Shown here piece after piece: positions 1 through 7,930 of a stretch of DNA of 55,387 nucleotides. The position numbers and the translations under genes are program-made. The stretch comes from an uncultured Lachnospiraceae bacterium (lineage in GTDB: Bacteria; Bacillota; Clostridia; Lachnospirales; Lachnospiraceae), in the NCBI GenBank assembly GCA_910584945.1, contig CAJUDY010000025.1:1-55387 (forward strand), in the 5' to 3' direction. The notes under the pieces are model-generated. The model saw nothing but the letters and a program-made list of their open reading frames with translations, was not told where the DNA came from and searched no databases. How positions within the stretch are numbered: the stretch's first letter is position 1; every line of letters starts with the position of its first letter.

Positions 1-14
1 AAGGAGTATCTGTT

Positions 15-1232
15 ATGAACGCTGTTGGTATTGATGTTTCCAAAGGCAAGAGCACGGTTACCATCCGAAAGCCAGGTGATGTTATCCTGTTGCCTCCCCG
101 TGATATTCCCCATACCAAGTCCCAAATCAATGCCTTGATTGAGTTGATCAAGGGCCTCGATGGGGAAACTAAGGTCTGCATGGAGCACACAGGACGGTAC
201 TATGAACCCGTCGCCACATGGCTTTCTGACGCCGGTATCTTTGTCAGCGCTGTAAACCCCATCCTCATCAAGGGCTTCGGGGATGATTCTCTGCGCTCTC
301 CAAAAACCGACAAGGCCGATTCCAAAAAAATCGCACGCTATACTCTTGACCGCTGGGCAAATTTGAAGCAATATGGATGCATGGATAAAACACGTAACCA
401 ATTAAAAACCATGAACCGGCAGTTCGGTTTCTATATGGACCAGAAAACTGCCATGAAAAACAACCTCATTGCCCTGATTGACCAGACCTATCCGGGGGCC
501 AATAGCTTCTTTGACAGTCCCGCGCGTAACGATGGCAGCCAAAAGTGGGTAGATTTCATCCATACCTACTGGCATGTGGATTGTGTCCGCTCCAAATCAC
601 TGGAGACATTTACAGAACATTACCGGAACTGGTGTAAACGCAAAGGCTACAATTTCAGCACTCTGAAAGCGCAAGAGGTCTATCAGCTCTCCTCTGACCT
701 AATCGCCGTATTTTCCAAGGACGCCAACACCAAGATGCTCATCCGACAGGCTGTGGCGATGCTTAATACCGCTTCCGCAACCGTGGAATCCCTCCGTCTG
801 GAAATGGATAAGACTGCTTCCACTCTGCCGGAATATCCTGTTGTCATGGCAATGAACGGGGTCGGCCCTACCCTCGGTCCCCAGCTCATGGCTGAGATCG
901 GGGATGTGACACGGTTCACTCACCGCGGGGCGCTGACTGCCTTTGCGGGCGTTGACCCCGGAAAGGACGATTCCGGACAGCGGGTCCGTAAAAGTGTGCC
1001 TACCACAAAGAAAGGTTCGCCAAGTTTACGCAAAACCCTCTTCCAAATCATGGATGGGCTCATCAAGCGTTCCCCGGCAGACGATCCCGTTTATGCCTTT
1101 ATGGACAAGAAACGGGCCCAGGGCAAGCCTTATTACGTTTACATGACTGCGGGCGCAAACAAGTTCCTGCGTATTTATTATGGGCGGGTAAAAGAGTACA
1201 TGGCCTCCCTCGAAACCACACAGCAGCAATAG
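15..1232 (+). mobile_element. IS110-family transposase (DEDD recombinase)
   Basis: This 405-residue protein has the two-part layout of IS110 transposases. The N-terminal RuvC-like domain carries D7 (GIDVSK), E57 (CMEHTGRYYEP), D99 and D102 (TDKADSKKIA), the spacing expected of the DEDD tetrad. The C-terminal Tnp_20 part has GVGPTLGPQLMAEIGD and then FAGVDPGKDDSG, where S320 is the likely nucleophilic serine. Such enzymes move DNA through a serine-linked intermediate and, in studied members, are guided by a bridge RNA from the noncoding end of the IS. An SD sequence (AAGGAG) precedes the ATG. The upstream IS end is outside the window, so neither the element boundary nor a bridge RNA can be defined. 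A 14-bp palindrome overlaps the stop codon. Confidence 0.93.
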
Positions 1233-1243
1233 GTATATACCTA
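1230..1243. repeat. 14-bp palindrome overlapping the transposase stop codon
   Basis: TAGGTATATACCTA is a perfect palindrome. It begins with the TAG stop of the IS110 transposase and lies 19 bases before the next ATG. It could be an operator, a recombination-related site or chance. No function is claimed. Confidence 0.5.
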
Positions 1244-1262
1244 TCAGAAAGGAGGACTTCTT

Positions 1263-1475
1263 ATGAGGGACTGGATAGACTCCATACAAGCTCATACCCA
1301 AGCCCAGGCAAAATACGACAAAAATAACACGGCCGGCTTTTACATGAAACTGAACATCCATACGGATTTAGACATCATCCGCTGGCTTTGGAAGCAGCCA
1401 TCAAAGCAAGGGGCGGTTAAAAAACTCATCCGGGAAGAGATCGCCAGGAAGAAATCTGAAGATTCTCTATCCTGA
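1263..1475 (+). CDS. Small RHH-like hypothetical protein downstream of the IS110 transposase
   Basis: A 70-residue ORF with a strong SD (AAAGGAGGACTTCTT before ATG), 30 bases after the transposase stop and on the same strand. The C-terminal half (KLNIHTDLDIIRWL, then KQGAVKKLIREEIARK) resembles the small basic proteins of Firmicutes mobile elements that read like a lone ribbon-helix-helix domain: a beta strand, a helix ending before a turn, and a second basic helix. A DNA-binding role is inferred from this pattern only. It may be cotranscribed with the transposase or be a cargo gene of the larger element. The 150 bases after it, up to the next gene at 1626, show no clear feature beyond a weak GGCC-type hairpin near 1505-1530. 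Confidence 0.6.
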   Translation: MRDWIDSIQAHTQAQAKYDKNNTAGFYMKLNIHTDLDIIRWLWKQPSKQGAVKKLIREEIARKKSEDSLS

Positions 1476-1625
1476 TCTATCACCTAACATTTCTATGCCC
1501 ACAGGCCGGCGTCTTGCGGTGGCCTTGTTTTGGTGCCTTTAATTCAACCTGTATAAAATTTTCAAAGTTCATAAATTTCTACTTGACTTTTTCTTTGCAG
1601 GCTTTTTCTCTGATGATTTGTTCTT

Positions 1626-2093
1626 TTATTCCATCCGAAGCTCCGGCCCGGATGTCCTCATTTCCAGGAAATCAGCAACCTCGAAGACCTCCGGCTCCCC
1701 ATAAAACCTTAAATCTCCCCGGAATCCTTTCTTCAAAAAGCTGAATTCCTCTGCCAGATTCAAAAGCTCCTGCGGCGCATCCACAGGCATTGCCTGTCTC
1801 CAAATGACCCAGTCCCCGCTTTGGTACCTGGGCTGCAGCTTCAAGATCACATACTCCTCCGGCACAAAAGGGGGGTAGTGTTTCAGGATACCACCCATTG
1901 CATAGTAGGGCTTTCCTTCCTGCATCACTGTCAGCTCCATCAGCCGGAGCGTATCCTCCAGACAGCTGCACACCCAGCATTCCCGGTCCCCGAAACGGCG
2001 CAGCCTGCCATCCTTCCGGATCCCGTCCAGGTTCTCTCTCTTTGTATAGTGGTAGACGGCTCCTTTTGGACGCTTTATCCTCTCATATGCCAT
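1626..2093 (-). CDS. Hypothetical protein with ART/DarT-like N-terminal motif
   Basis: 155 residues, starting at an ATG behind AGGAGGGCAGGAGC. The N-terminus (VYHYTKRENLDGIRKDGRL) resembles the opening H-Y/F-T...I...G segment of ADP-ribosyltransferase-fold proteins such as DarT and Tpt1. CWVCSCLEDTLRLMELTV follows. No full catalytic set could be confirmed by eye, so an enzymatic activity is a guess. The protein ends in GPELRME, a weak version of the Met-rich tail seen on many proteins of this element. It is the most distal gene seen on the minus strand, after the secreted 566-residue protein (12-base gap), and probably belongs to the same transcript. It could be an accessory or toxin-like gene of the conjugative element. 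Confidence 0.55.
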   Translation of the reverse strand: MAYERIKRPKGAVYHYTKRENLDGIRKDGRLRRFGDRECWVCSCLEDTLRLMELTVMQEGKPYYAMGGILKHYPPFVPEEYVILKLQPRYQSGDWVIWRQAMPVDAPQELLNLAEEFSFLKKGFRGDLRFYGEPEVFEVADFLEMRTSGPELRME

Positions 2094-2105
2094 GCTCCTG
2101 CCCTC

Positions 2106-3806
2106 CTATGACGGATCCTGCGGGGCGATATGCCAGTCCATCCACAGATTTCCCCGGATGCTTACACTGTCTGACAGGTTCATGGACAGCATCCCGGCAG
2201 GGGTCCAGCTGTCGATGAGCCAGGTGTAGGGGGTATAGCTCCCGTCCGGGTACCAGATCGGTGTGAAATGGGTCCTCCGCTGATAGGTGCTGTACTCGTT
2301 TTCCTGAAACTCAAACCGTGCCTGGTACCCGCTCCCGGTCCGTTCCAGGAGACGCCAGAACCGCCCATACTGGAACTCCGGGAAATACGTCACCGCATTC
2401 TGGGCCGGAGTGGTGGCCGAACTCTGGCTGGTGCTTACCCTGGCCGTCACGGTCTCCTGGATCCCGTAACCGGATTTTAAGGTGCTTCCGGAAGCGGTGG
2501 GATTCTTCCCATCCGGCGTAATCCCCATGGTGGCCGACAGACCCGCATGGTAGGTATCCAGGTCAAACTCCCACCAGCCATGGTCGCACCAGTAGCCGTC
2601 ATCCTCCCCTCTGCTGTGCCAGACCCAGTGTTCCTGCCACCAGGGCCTCCATACGCTCCAGTCCAGGGATGTCTTCTGCTCATTCACCGGCATAGTTCCC
2701 GGCGTGAACCCATCGTTCCGGTCATCGGCCTGGGGGTCCGGGGGCGGGTTCTGATCCAGGTCTACGATATTGGCGGTGATCACGCTCTTTTCCGCATGCC
2801 CCCGCCCGGAAGCCGAGACGGTGATCTCCATCACCTGGGGTGTGGCCGGGGTGGTCCAGCGGATCCATACCAGCTGGCTGTCTCCGGAGGGGTAATACAC
2901 GTTGTTCACCCGCATGGTCCGTCCGCCCACATGGAAGGTCACGGATACCGGATGGTCCGGATCCGCCTGGCCTCCCCGCACCATGACCGAAGTAATGACC
3001 TCCGTATTCACCCGGTATTCGTAATCATAGACAGACACTGCCGGTGGAGTGACCACTTCATTGAACCGGACTATGCCAAGGCCCAGGGAAGATTTCACCT
3101 CCTGATTGGACCGGACGCCGGATCTTGGCCCTCCCCACGCCGGGAACCCCAGGTCCCCGCTTTCCAGAAACATGGACAGCGGCAGGTTCTGGAAGGCAAC
3201 GGTGGGCAGCACCCTGCGGACGGCTCCCCCGGTCACCTCATCGTAGCAGGCGGCCTCAGTGGCGGTCATGGCCACGTACACGCCCTGGAATTTCACATAC
3301 ATCACCGGTTCCAGGAACAGCTTGTACCTGCCGCCAATCAGGGTATCGAAGTCCATCCCCACCAGCCCGGCGATACTGCGCACCACCTGCTCGTCTGTAA
3401 AATAGCTCTTGATCGCCTCAATGCTGGCTGCCCCCAGGCTTTTGGAACTGATGATCCTGGGCAGGGACTGGCCGGGGTTCACATACTGGTAGACTCCGGT
3501 ATCCGGCGTGATCCCCTGCCCTCCCAGGTAGGAGATCTTGCACACCTTTCCAAAGGAATAGGCGATGTTGCTTAAGCGCTTGTTGGTCAGGTCGATGGGC
3601 ACGGTCACCGGAGTCCCTCCCTCCGCCTCCACCACCGTCACCCGCACACCCTCCATGCCCGGTGTCCAGCTGTTCTGGTTCGTTCCCTGCCCCATGCCTC
3701 CGCCTCCGTTGTCAATGTTCCCTTCCCCCACAGCATAGGCGGTGGAAGGGAAAAGCAGCAGACAGACCAGCATGCCTGTCAGCACCTTCTGAAAAATCTG
3801 TTTCAT
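2106..3806 (-). CDS. Large secreted protein of the Tad-bearing element
   Basis: 566 residues with a clear Sec signal peptide: MKQIFQK, a hydrophobic stretch (VLTGMLVCLLLFPST), then AYA before VGEGN. No sortase LPxTG motif and no C-terminal membrane segment are visible, so it is predicted to be released or held by partners. The middle (about 250-350) reads as beta-rich, Ig-like sequence (SVYDYEYRVNTEVITSVMV, then PATPQVMEITVSASG). A W-rich segment near 385-410 (WSVWRPWWQEHWVWH) is unusual. The family is not recognised. It sits downstream of the DUF6550-like and TadE-like genes, so a surface, adhesin or pilus-associated role is plausible by context. The start is supported by AGAAAGGAGCCGA before ATG. 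Confidence 0.7.
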   Translation of the reverse strand: MKQIFQKVLTGMLVCLLLFPSTAYAVGEGNIDNGGGGMGQGTNQNSWTPGMEGVRVTVVEAEGGTPVTVPIDLTNKRLSNIAYSFGKVCKISYLGGQGITPDTGVYQYVNPGQSLPRIISSKSLGAASIEAIKSYFTDEQVVRSIAGLVGMDFDTLIGGRYKLFLEPVMYVKFQGVYVAMTATEAACYDEVTGGAVRRVLPTVAFQNLPLSMFLESGDLGFPAWGGPRSGVRSNQEVKSSLGLGIVRFNEVVTPPAVSVYDYEYRVNTEVITSVMVRGGQADPDHPVSVTFHVGGRTMRVNNVYYPSGDSQLVWIRWTTPATPQVMEITVSASGRGHAEKSVITANIVDLDQNPPPDPQADDRNDGFTPGTMPVNEQKTSLDWSVWRPWWQEHWVWHSRGEDDGYWCDHGWWEFDLDTYHAGLSATMGITPDGKNPTASGSTLKSGYGIQETVTARVSTSQSSATTPAQNAVTYFPEFQYGRFWRLLERTGSGYQARFEFQENEYSTYQRRTHFTPIWYPDGSYTPYTWLIDSWTPAGMLSMNLSDSVSIRGNLWMDWHIAPQDPS

Positions 3807-3905
3807 TCGGCTCCTTTCTGTCCGTAGACCATATCATTCCTGCATCGCCGGACGATATTTTTTCACAAAATCCTGTCACGGAACATATATCCGCGAGCAT
3901 ACTTA

Positions 3906-3967
3906 TTTGCCAAATGATTCGGTATCTTTTATGGAAATACAGGAACTGTGTTGGCAAATCATTTGGC
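3906..3967. repeat. Inverted repeat upstream of the secreted-protein gene
   Basis: GCCAAATGATT (3909-3919) is repeated in perfect inverted form as AATCATTTGGC (3957-3967). An overlapping pair, TTTGCCAA (3906-3913) and TTGGCAAA (3951-3958), is also inverted. The repeats lie in the 251-base gap between the DUF6550-like gene and the secreted-protein gene, about 100 bases upstream of the latter's start on the minus strand. An operator or a stabilised mRNA hairpin are both possible. The rest of the gap shows no gene. Confidence 0.55.
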
Positions 3968-4057
3968 TCACGGGTATAACTCCCGGTGACAGAAAAAGCA
4001 CCGCCACTTTGACGATGCCCTTTTCCCTGATCTTCTTTTTTCTGTCATGTCTCTTTA

Positions 4058-4672
4058 TCAGTCCATGGACCCGATCTTGTTCCCGTTCTCATACATGTCC
4101 CCGGCTGTGGTCCCCGAAGCGCCTCCGCCCTGGTTCTCCACCCATCCGAAGCCGGGAATGTAGATCTGCCCTCCGGAAGTATCCCCGGCCTGCGGGGTAC
4201 CCTCCGGTACCACCGGCTCTTCCGGCCTGGTTCCCTCCGCATGTTCTTCCGGCACTGGCTCTCCTTCCACCATCTCCCCATTCGGTTTCTTTGTAGGGTC
4301 GTGAAGGATCTCCTCCGGAACTGTTTCCGGCCTTTCCACTTCCTTCTGGAGCTTCTGCTCTTCTCTGTCCGTCTGAGGCGGAAGGGCCTCCTGCACTGTT
4401 TCTGCAGCTCCCGTTTCTGTTCTTACGACCACTTCCGGCTCTTCTGCCTCATGATCGTCACTCTCTCCTTCTGTTCCTTCCAGTTCGATATCCACCCTGT
4501 GCGGAAGGTCTGCCAGGATGAGCCGGGTATCCTCGGTCTCTTCCGGCAGGATCACATCCCCCGCCCCAGGCTGCTTCCTGAACTGGCTCCCGATCGCCAC
4601 CGCCAGTACGATGCAGATGACGGCACCTCCTGCAATCAACATCCATTTTTTCTGTTTTGGATTCGGTTTCAT
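4058..4672 (-). CDS. Membrane-anchored acidic protein (DUF6550-like)
   Basis: 204 residues from the ATG at 4672, chosen because AAAAGGAGGAGAAGC stands just before it. The longer reading frame upstream has no such site. After a basic N-terminus comes one membrane segment (WMLIAGGAVICIVLAVAIG, residues about 10-28), then a long acidic, Pro/Glu-rich extracellular region. The C-terminus (QIYIPGFGWV, then DMYENGNKIGSMD) matches my memory of Firmicutes proteins labelled DUF6550; this was not checked. Function is unknown. Its place between the TadE-like genes and the secreted protein suggests a part in the same surface structure. Topology is predicted N-in, C-out. Confidence 0.65.
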   Translation of the reverse strand: MKPNPKQKKWMLIAGGAVICIVLAVAIGSQFRKQPGAGDVILPEETEDTRLILADLPHRVDIELEGTEGESDDHEAEEPEVVVRTETGAAETVQEALPPQTDREEQKLQKEVERPETVPEEILHDPTKKPNGEMVEGEPVPEEHAEGTRPEEPVVPEGTPQAGDTSGGQIYIPGFGWVENQGGGASGTTAGDMYENGNKIGSMD

Positions 4673-4787
4673 GCTTCTCCTCCTTTTTTCAGTGAATCTT
4701 ACGTTTCCAAGTACCGGTATGCATCTCTTTGTACGACACAACATACCCGAAGTTTTTCCAAAAGTCCAGCATTATCGTATGGAATTT

Positions 4788-5333
4788 TCAGAATACTTCA
4801 ATATATCCCGCCTGTACCTTCAGACGCATCCGAAGAGACGGAAGCACCTTCCCGGCAAACCGCACCGGCACCTCCAGCGTGACCAGGGCATCCGCCTCGA
4901 AGCGCTGGGCATTCCGGGGATCTGATGGGGCCAGGGGCGCGTTCCGGATGGTCACCTGCAGGCCGGTGATCTTATATTCCAGCACGCCCTCCGCATATTT
5001 GACATGGGCACCGCCTTCTGAATGGGTACCCAGCACCCGGTCCAGCTCATAGTAAATGTCCCCGTCATCCACCGTGGCCTCAAAGCCGGAACCATCGCTT
5101 GTGTATCCCCCGGAATACCCTTCCCGCACCCCATGGTACACGTTGGCGTAATTGTCATTGACCACCACCACGATGGCATCCTGCACCGCTTCCTTCACGC
5201 CGGCAGCCATCAGGTTCAGACGCAGATACTCCATGACCCCGCACAGGATCAAAAGCAGGGACAGGGTTACGGCGATCACCAGAGGAAAGGACACTCCGCT
5301 CTCATCCCTGAAACATTCCTTCAGATTCCTCAT
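4788..5333 (-). CDS. TadE/TadG-like pseudopilin
   Basis: 181 residues with the TadE layout: a short charged N-terminus (MRNLKECFRDESG), one long hydrophobic helix (VSFPLVIAVTLSLLLILCGVM, residues about 14-34) and a periplasm-like or extracellular C-terminal domain with beta-rich segments. TadE and TadG proteins are minor pilins of Tad pili, handled by the prepilin peptidase. The ATG overlaps the stop of the preceding TadE-like gene by four bases (ATGA), which indicates translational coupling. Unlike its neighbours it has Ser-Gly rather than the Gly-Glu-Gly prepilin motif. The family call is by architecture and context. Confidence 0.72.
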   Translation of the reverse strand: MRNLKECFRDESGVSFPLVIAVTLSLLLILCGVMEYLRLNLMAAGVKEAVQDAIVVVVNDNYANVYHGVREGYSGGYTSDGSGFEATVDDGDIYYELDRVLGTHSEGGAHVKYAEGVLEYKITGLQVTIRNAPLAPSDPRNAQRFEADALVTLEVPVRFAGKVLPSLRMRLKVQAGYIEVF

Positions 5334-5725
5334 TTCCAGTACACCTCCGATTTTCCGGAGGCTTCTGCCTTCAGCGTCACCGGAAAGGAACCGAAGCTGC
5401 CGAACAGCCCCAGGTCATACCGGTAAGTCAGCTGGACACTGACCTCCTCGTTCAGCTGGATCCGCCCGCTCTTTGACCACTGGATCTCCGGTGTCAGGCC
5501 CGTCTGCTCCGTCAGCACCGCCGCCCGCCTGCTGGTCTCGCTCCCCACCCGCCCGGAAATCTCCGCCTCCCGGCACAGCTCCGTAGCATAAGTATCCAGC
5601 TGCTGTTTGGCAATGAATACCGGCAGGAGTTTTACGGACAGGGCCAAAACCAGAAAGACGCACAGCACCAGCACGGCGATATCGATGTAGCCTTCCCCTT
5701 TTTCCTCCTTCCACAGTTTCCTCAA
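5330..5725 (-). CDS. TadE-like pseudopilin (DUF4320-like), TTG start
   Basis: 131 residues. The N-terminus KEEKGEGYIDIAV is followed by a hydrophobic helix (VLCVFLVLALSVKLLPVF). GEGYID parallels GEGFVD of the two small pilins, so a shared prepilin cleavage after the first Gly with an acidic residue at +5 is likely. The best start is a TTG at 5725, preceded by GGAGGTGAGGGAGCA and overlapping the TGA stop of a 33-codon ORF. The C-terminal part is a soluble domain of about 85 residues. It resembles proteins I remember as DUF4320 (unverified). It is probably a minor pilin of the Tad machine. Confidence 0.7.
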   Translation of the reverse strand: MRKLWKEEKGEGYIDIAVLVLCVFLVLALSVKLLPVFIAKQQLDTYATELCREAEISGRVGSETSRRAAVLTEQTGLTPEIQWSKSGRIQLNEEVSVQLTYRYDLGLFGSFGSFPVTLKAEASGKSEVYWK

Positions 5726-5823
5726 TGCTCCCTCACCTCCTGTGCCTTTTCCTCCCCGGTCAGCTGACAGAGTTCTTCCAGCAGACGCTCCCTGCTCTTT
5801 TTTTCTTTCTGTTCTTCAGTCAT
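5722..5823 (-). CDS. 33-residue charged leader ORF in the tad operon
   Basis: A short ORF starting MTEEQKEKKSRERLLEELCQ, with an SD (GAAGGAGGGCC) just before its ATG at 5823. Its TGA stop overlaps the TTG start of the TadE-like gene. It is almost entirely charged and helical in character. It could be a small protein of the Tad system or a coupling device that delivers ribosomes to the weak TTG start. Its position in an otherwise tightly packed operon makes chance unlikely, but there is no homology evidence. Confidence 0.55.
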   Translation of the reverse strand: MTEEQKEKKSRERLLEELCQLTGEEKAQEVREH

Positions 5824-5837
5824 TGGCCCTCCTTCCT

Positions 5838-7025
5838 TCACTCCATTTTGATTTCTATCTCTTCCCCTGGCACCTGCCCGGCTTCCTGCAGTTTTTCATT
5901 CAGGATCTCATAGTACAGCTTCTCCCCATCCATACATCCTGTGTCCAGGTCGAATCCCTGGAGCCTTGGATATTTGGGAAGTTCTCCTTTGTCCAGCCGG
6001 CTGATCCGGTATTTCGTATACCCCATCTTCTCCAGTTCCTCCTGAAGCATGGGCTTCCCATCCACCACATAGGCCCTCCTTGTTTCCTTTTGCATCTCCT
6101 TTAGGACAGCGAACACATCCTTGTCCTCGTTCCGACATTTCCGGGTATAGAAAGCACTTGCAGTGATGCCAAACTCCCGCAGGAGTCCTGCCATGGTCTT
6201 ATAGTTCCTTCCCCGGATCCGGCAGTGGGGAATATAGTTCAGCATCTCCTCCTTCCCCATCCCCAGCCGTTCCTTCATCTGGTTTAAGACATCAAACTCC
6301 TCCAGAAAAGTAAGGGGCTGGCTCCGAAGCTGCTCCCTCACGCACAGGACTGAGATGCTGTAGGCCCGGCAAAGGTCGATCTGGCTCTCATACGCCTCCC
6401 CCCGATAGGTCACCTTATTTTTCTTTCCCGTCCCCTTGATAGGCCGTGTCAGTGCCTCCTCCAGATCCATCCCATATTCCAGACGGAAGTACACATTGGC
6501 CGGCTGTATCCGGTATGCGGCACACAGGTCCCCAAAATGTTCATAGGTCTTTCCCTGGAATTGAACAGGTTCCGTCTCCAGCGCCTTCTTCACTGCTTCC
6601 TGGAGTCTTACCCCTTCCCGCACCTGACTGACCAGATGATAGTGGCTGATGCCAAACACCATGGCGACCTGGGACAGGCTCTGGTACTCCTTCCCCCATA
6701 CCGCCATGTCACGGCTGGCATATCCTCTGGCATATTCCACGGACTGTCCGATATCCTTTGTCCGGTAGTAGGCATGCTGCAGGATAGAAAGCGGAAGGTC
6801 CAGCTTTTCCGCCATGGAGCTTAAAGATGGATACTGCACACCCTCATACTCTGTCTGGATCCCATTGGTCACCTTCTCTCCAAGGGCAGTCTCCACGGCC
6901 TCTTCAAGTGTCCACCCTGAACAGAGGCGTCCTGTCACCCTTTTCTCATCAATTCCATACTCCTGGCACAATTCTTTCCTGGAGCCGTATTCCTTTCCCT
7001 TATAACTGACCGGCTTTGGCGGCAT
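5838..7025 (-). CDS. Multi-repeat HTH-like (NUMOD-type) protein in the tad operon
   Basis: 395 residues made of about seven units of 40-60 residues. Each opens with a short strand of the type Y-K/R-G-K/E-x-Y, followed by a helix-turn-helix-like stretch: KGKEYGSRKELCQEYGI, WGKEYQSLSQVAMVFGI, QGKTYEHFGDLCAAYRI, RGEAYESQIDLCRAYSI, RGRNYKTMAGLLREFGI. Several units end in LEEA(V/L). This is the pattern of NUMOD1-like DNA-binding modules found on homing endonucleases and recombination proteins, but no nuclease domain is present. The ATG follows GGGGAGGTGAAAG. It lies between tadC and the small ORF before the TadE genes. It may bind DNA in a modular way; target and role are unknown. The tail EIEIKME weakly resembles the element's Met tail. 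Confidence 0.7.
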   Translation of the reverse strand: MPPKPVSYKGKEYGSRKELCQEYGIDEKRVTGRLCSGWTLEEAVETALGEKVTNGIQTEYEGVQYPSLSSMAEKLDLPLSILQHAYYRTKDIGQSVEYARGYASRDMAVWGKEYQSLSQVAMVFGISHYHLVSQVREGVRLQEAVKKALETEPVQFQGKTYEHFGDLCAAYRIQPANVYFRLEYGMDLEEALTRPIKGTGKKNKVTYRGEAYESQIDLCRAYSISVLCVREQLRSQPLTFLEEFDVLNQMKERLGMGKEEMLNYIPHCRIRGRNYKTMAGLLREFGITASAFYTRKCRNEDKDVFAVLKEMQKETRRAYVVDGKPMLQEELEKMGYTKYRISRLDKGELPKYPRLQGFDLDTGCMDGEKLYYEILNEKLQEAGQVPGEEIEIKME

Positions 7026-7037
7026 CTTTCACCTCCC

Positions 7038-7925
7038 CTAAAACATACTGTCCATGGATTTGATGATCTCAATCACAATGATCGCCAGGTACATAAACAG
7101 GAAACACATCAGCATCACAAAGCTGAACACCCGGATCTTCGGCGGGATCTTCTGGGCCTCCTTCTTCAACCGCTGCAGCTCCAGCTGCTTGAAGTCATGG
7201 GAGAGCATCTGGAAATACATGGCTCCGTCATCTCCCCGCAGCACCCCGATGAGCCCCCGGACCACATCGGAGAGCATGGGGGAATTGAGCCTGGCCTCGA
7301 ACCGGGTCAGGGCCGCCTCATAGCTGCTGGAGCGCATGTCCGCCACCAGCACGTCCAGTTCCCCAGAAAACTGCTCTCCTGCGTTCTTCTTATAGTTCTC
7401 CACGATGGAGAGCACGTCCCGGCTGTTCTTCAGCTCCTGCTCGATGGTAGATACAAACCGGGGCAGCTCCGTCTCGATGACTCCCCGCTTCTTCGCAAGC
7501 AGTTCATCCGCACGGTTGATCTCCTTAAAATAGACCATCACGGAAAGGAACACCACCATCACGGACAGCAGGGGGAATACAAGCAGCGCCGGGAGGATCC
7601 CCAGCATCACGGCACCTGCTTTCACAAGCGCATAGGCCTGATAGACCTCCGGCTCCAGGTTCAGCCCGCTGGCCTTTAAGATATTTTTTAATCGGCTCCT
7701 TTTATAGGCATCCATCCGGATATAAGGAGCAAATCTGGCCGCCAGTGTCAGCAGGTAGGTCTCAAGCGTCTTCGCCGCTGTCTTCTTCTCCCTGCCCGTA
7801 TTGACCATGGCCTTTGAGGTCCGAAGGTAGGGAAGGCGCAGCAGATCCGCTGTCACAAAGAACAGCCCTCCTGCCAAAAACACCCCAAAGGCCGCCAGCA
7901 GCCCCATCATCAACATGGTTGTCAC
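7038..7925 (-). CDS. tadC: TadC-like type II secretion F-domain membrane protein
   Basis: 295 residues from the GTG at 7925, which has GGAGG eight bases upstream. It contains N-terminal membrane segments (LMMGLLAAFGVFLAGGLFF), a central pair (VKAGAVMLGILPALLVFPLLS), a cytoplasmic T2SSF domain with the helical region around ELKNSRDVLSIVENYKKNA, and a C-terminal hydrophobic segment (FVMLMCFLFMYLAIIVIEII). Tad pili use two such proteins, TadB and TadC, as the inner-membrane platform turned by the CpaF ATPase. The gene follows tadB with the same reading direction and a near overlap, in the canonical order cpaF-tadB-tadC. Confidence 0.82.
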   Translation of the reverse strand: MTTMLMMGLLAAFGVFLAGGLFFVTADLLRLPYLRTSKAMVNTGREKKTAAKTLETYLLTLAARFAPYIRMDAYKRSRLKNILKASGLNLEPEVYQAYALVKAGAVMLGILPALLVFPLLSVMVVFLSVMVYFKEINRADELLAKKRGVIETELPRFVSTIEQELKNSRDVLSIVENYKKNAGEQFSGELDVLVADMRSSSYEAALTRFEARLNSPMLSDVVRGLIGVLRGDDGAMYFQMLSHDFKQLELQRLKKEAQKIPPKIRVFSFVMLMCFLFMYLAIIVIEIIKSMDSMF

Positions 7926-7930
7926 CTGTA

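Noticed and set aside
2547..3575. A 342-codon open frame on the plus strand
   Set aside because: It is the antisense shadow of the secreted-protein gene, is Pro/His-rich with no family features, and has no ribosome site. The minus frame has a signal peptide and SD.
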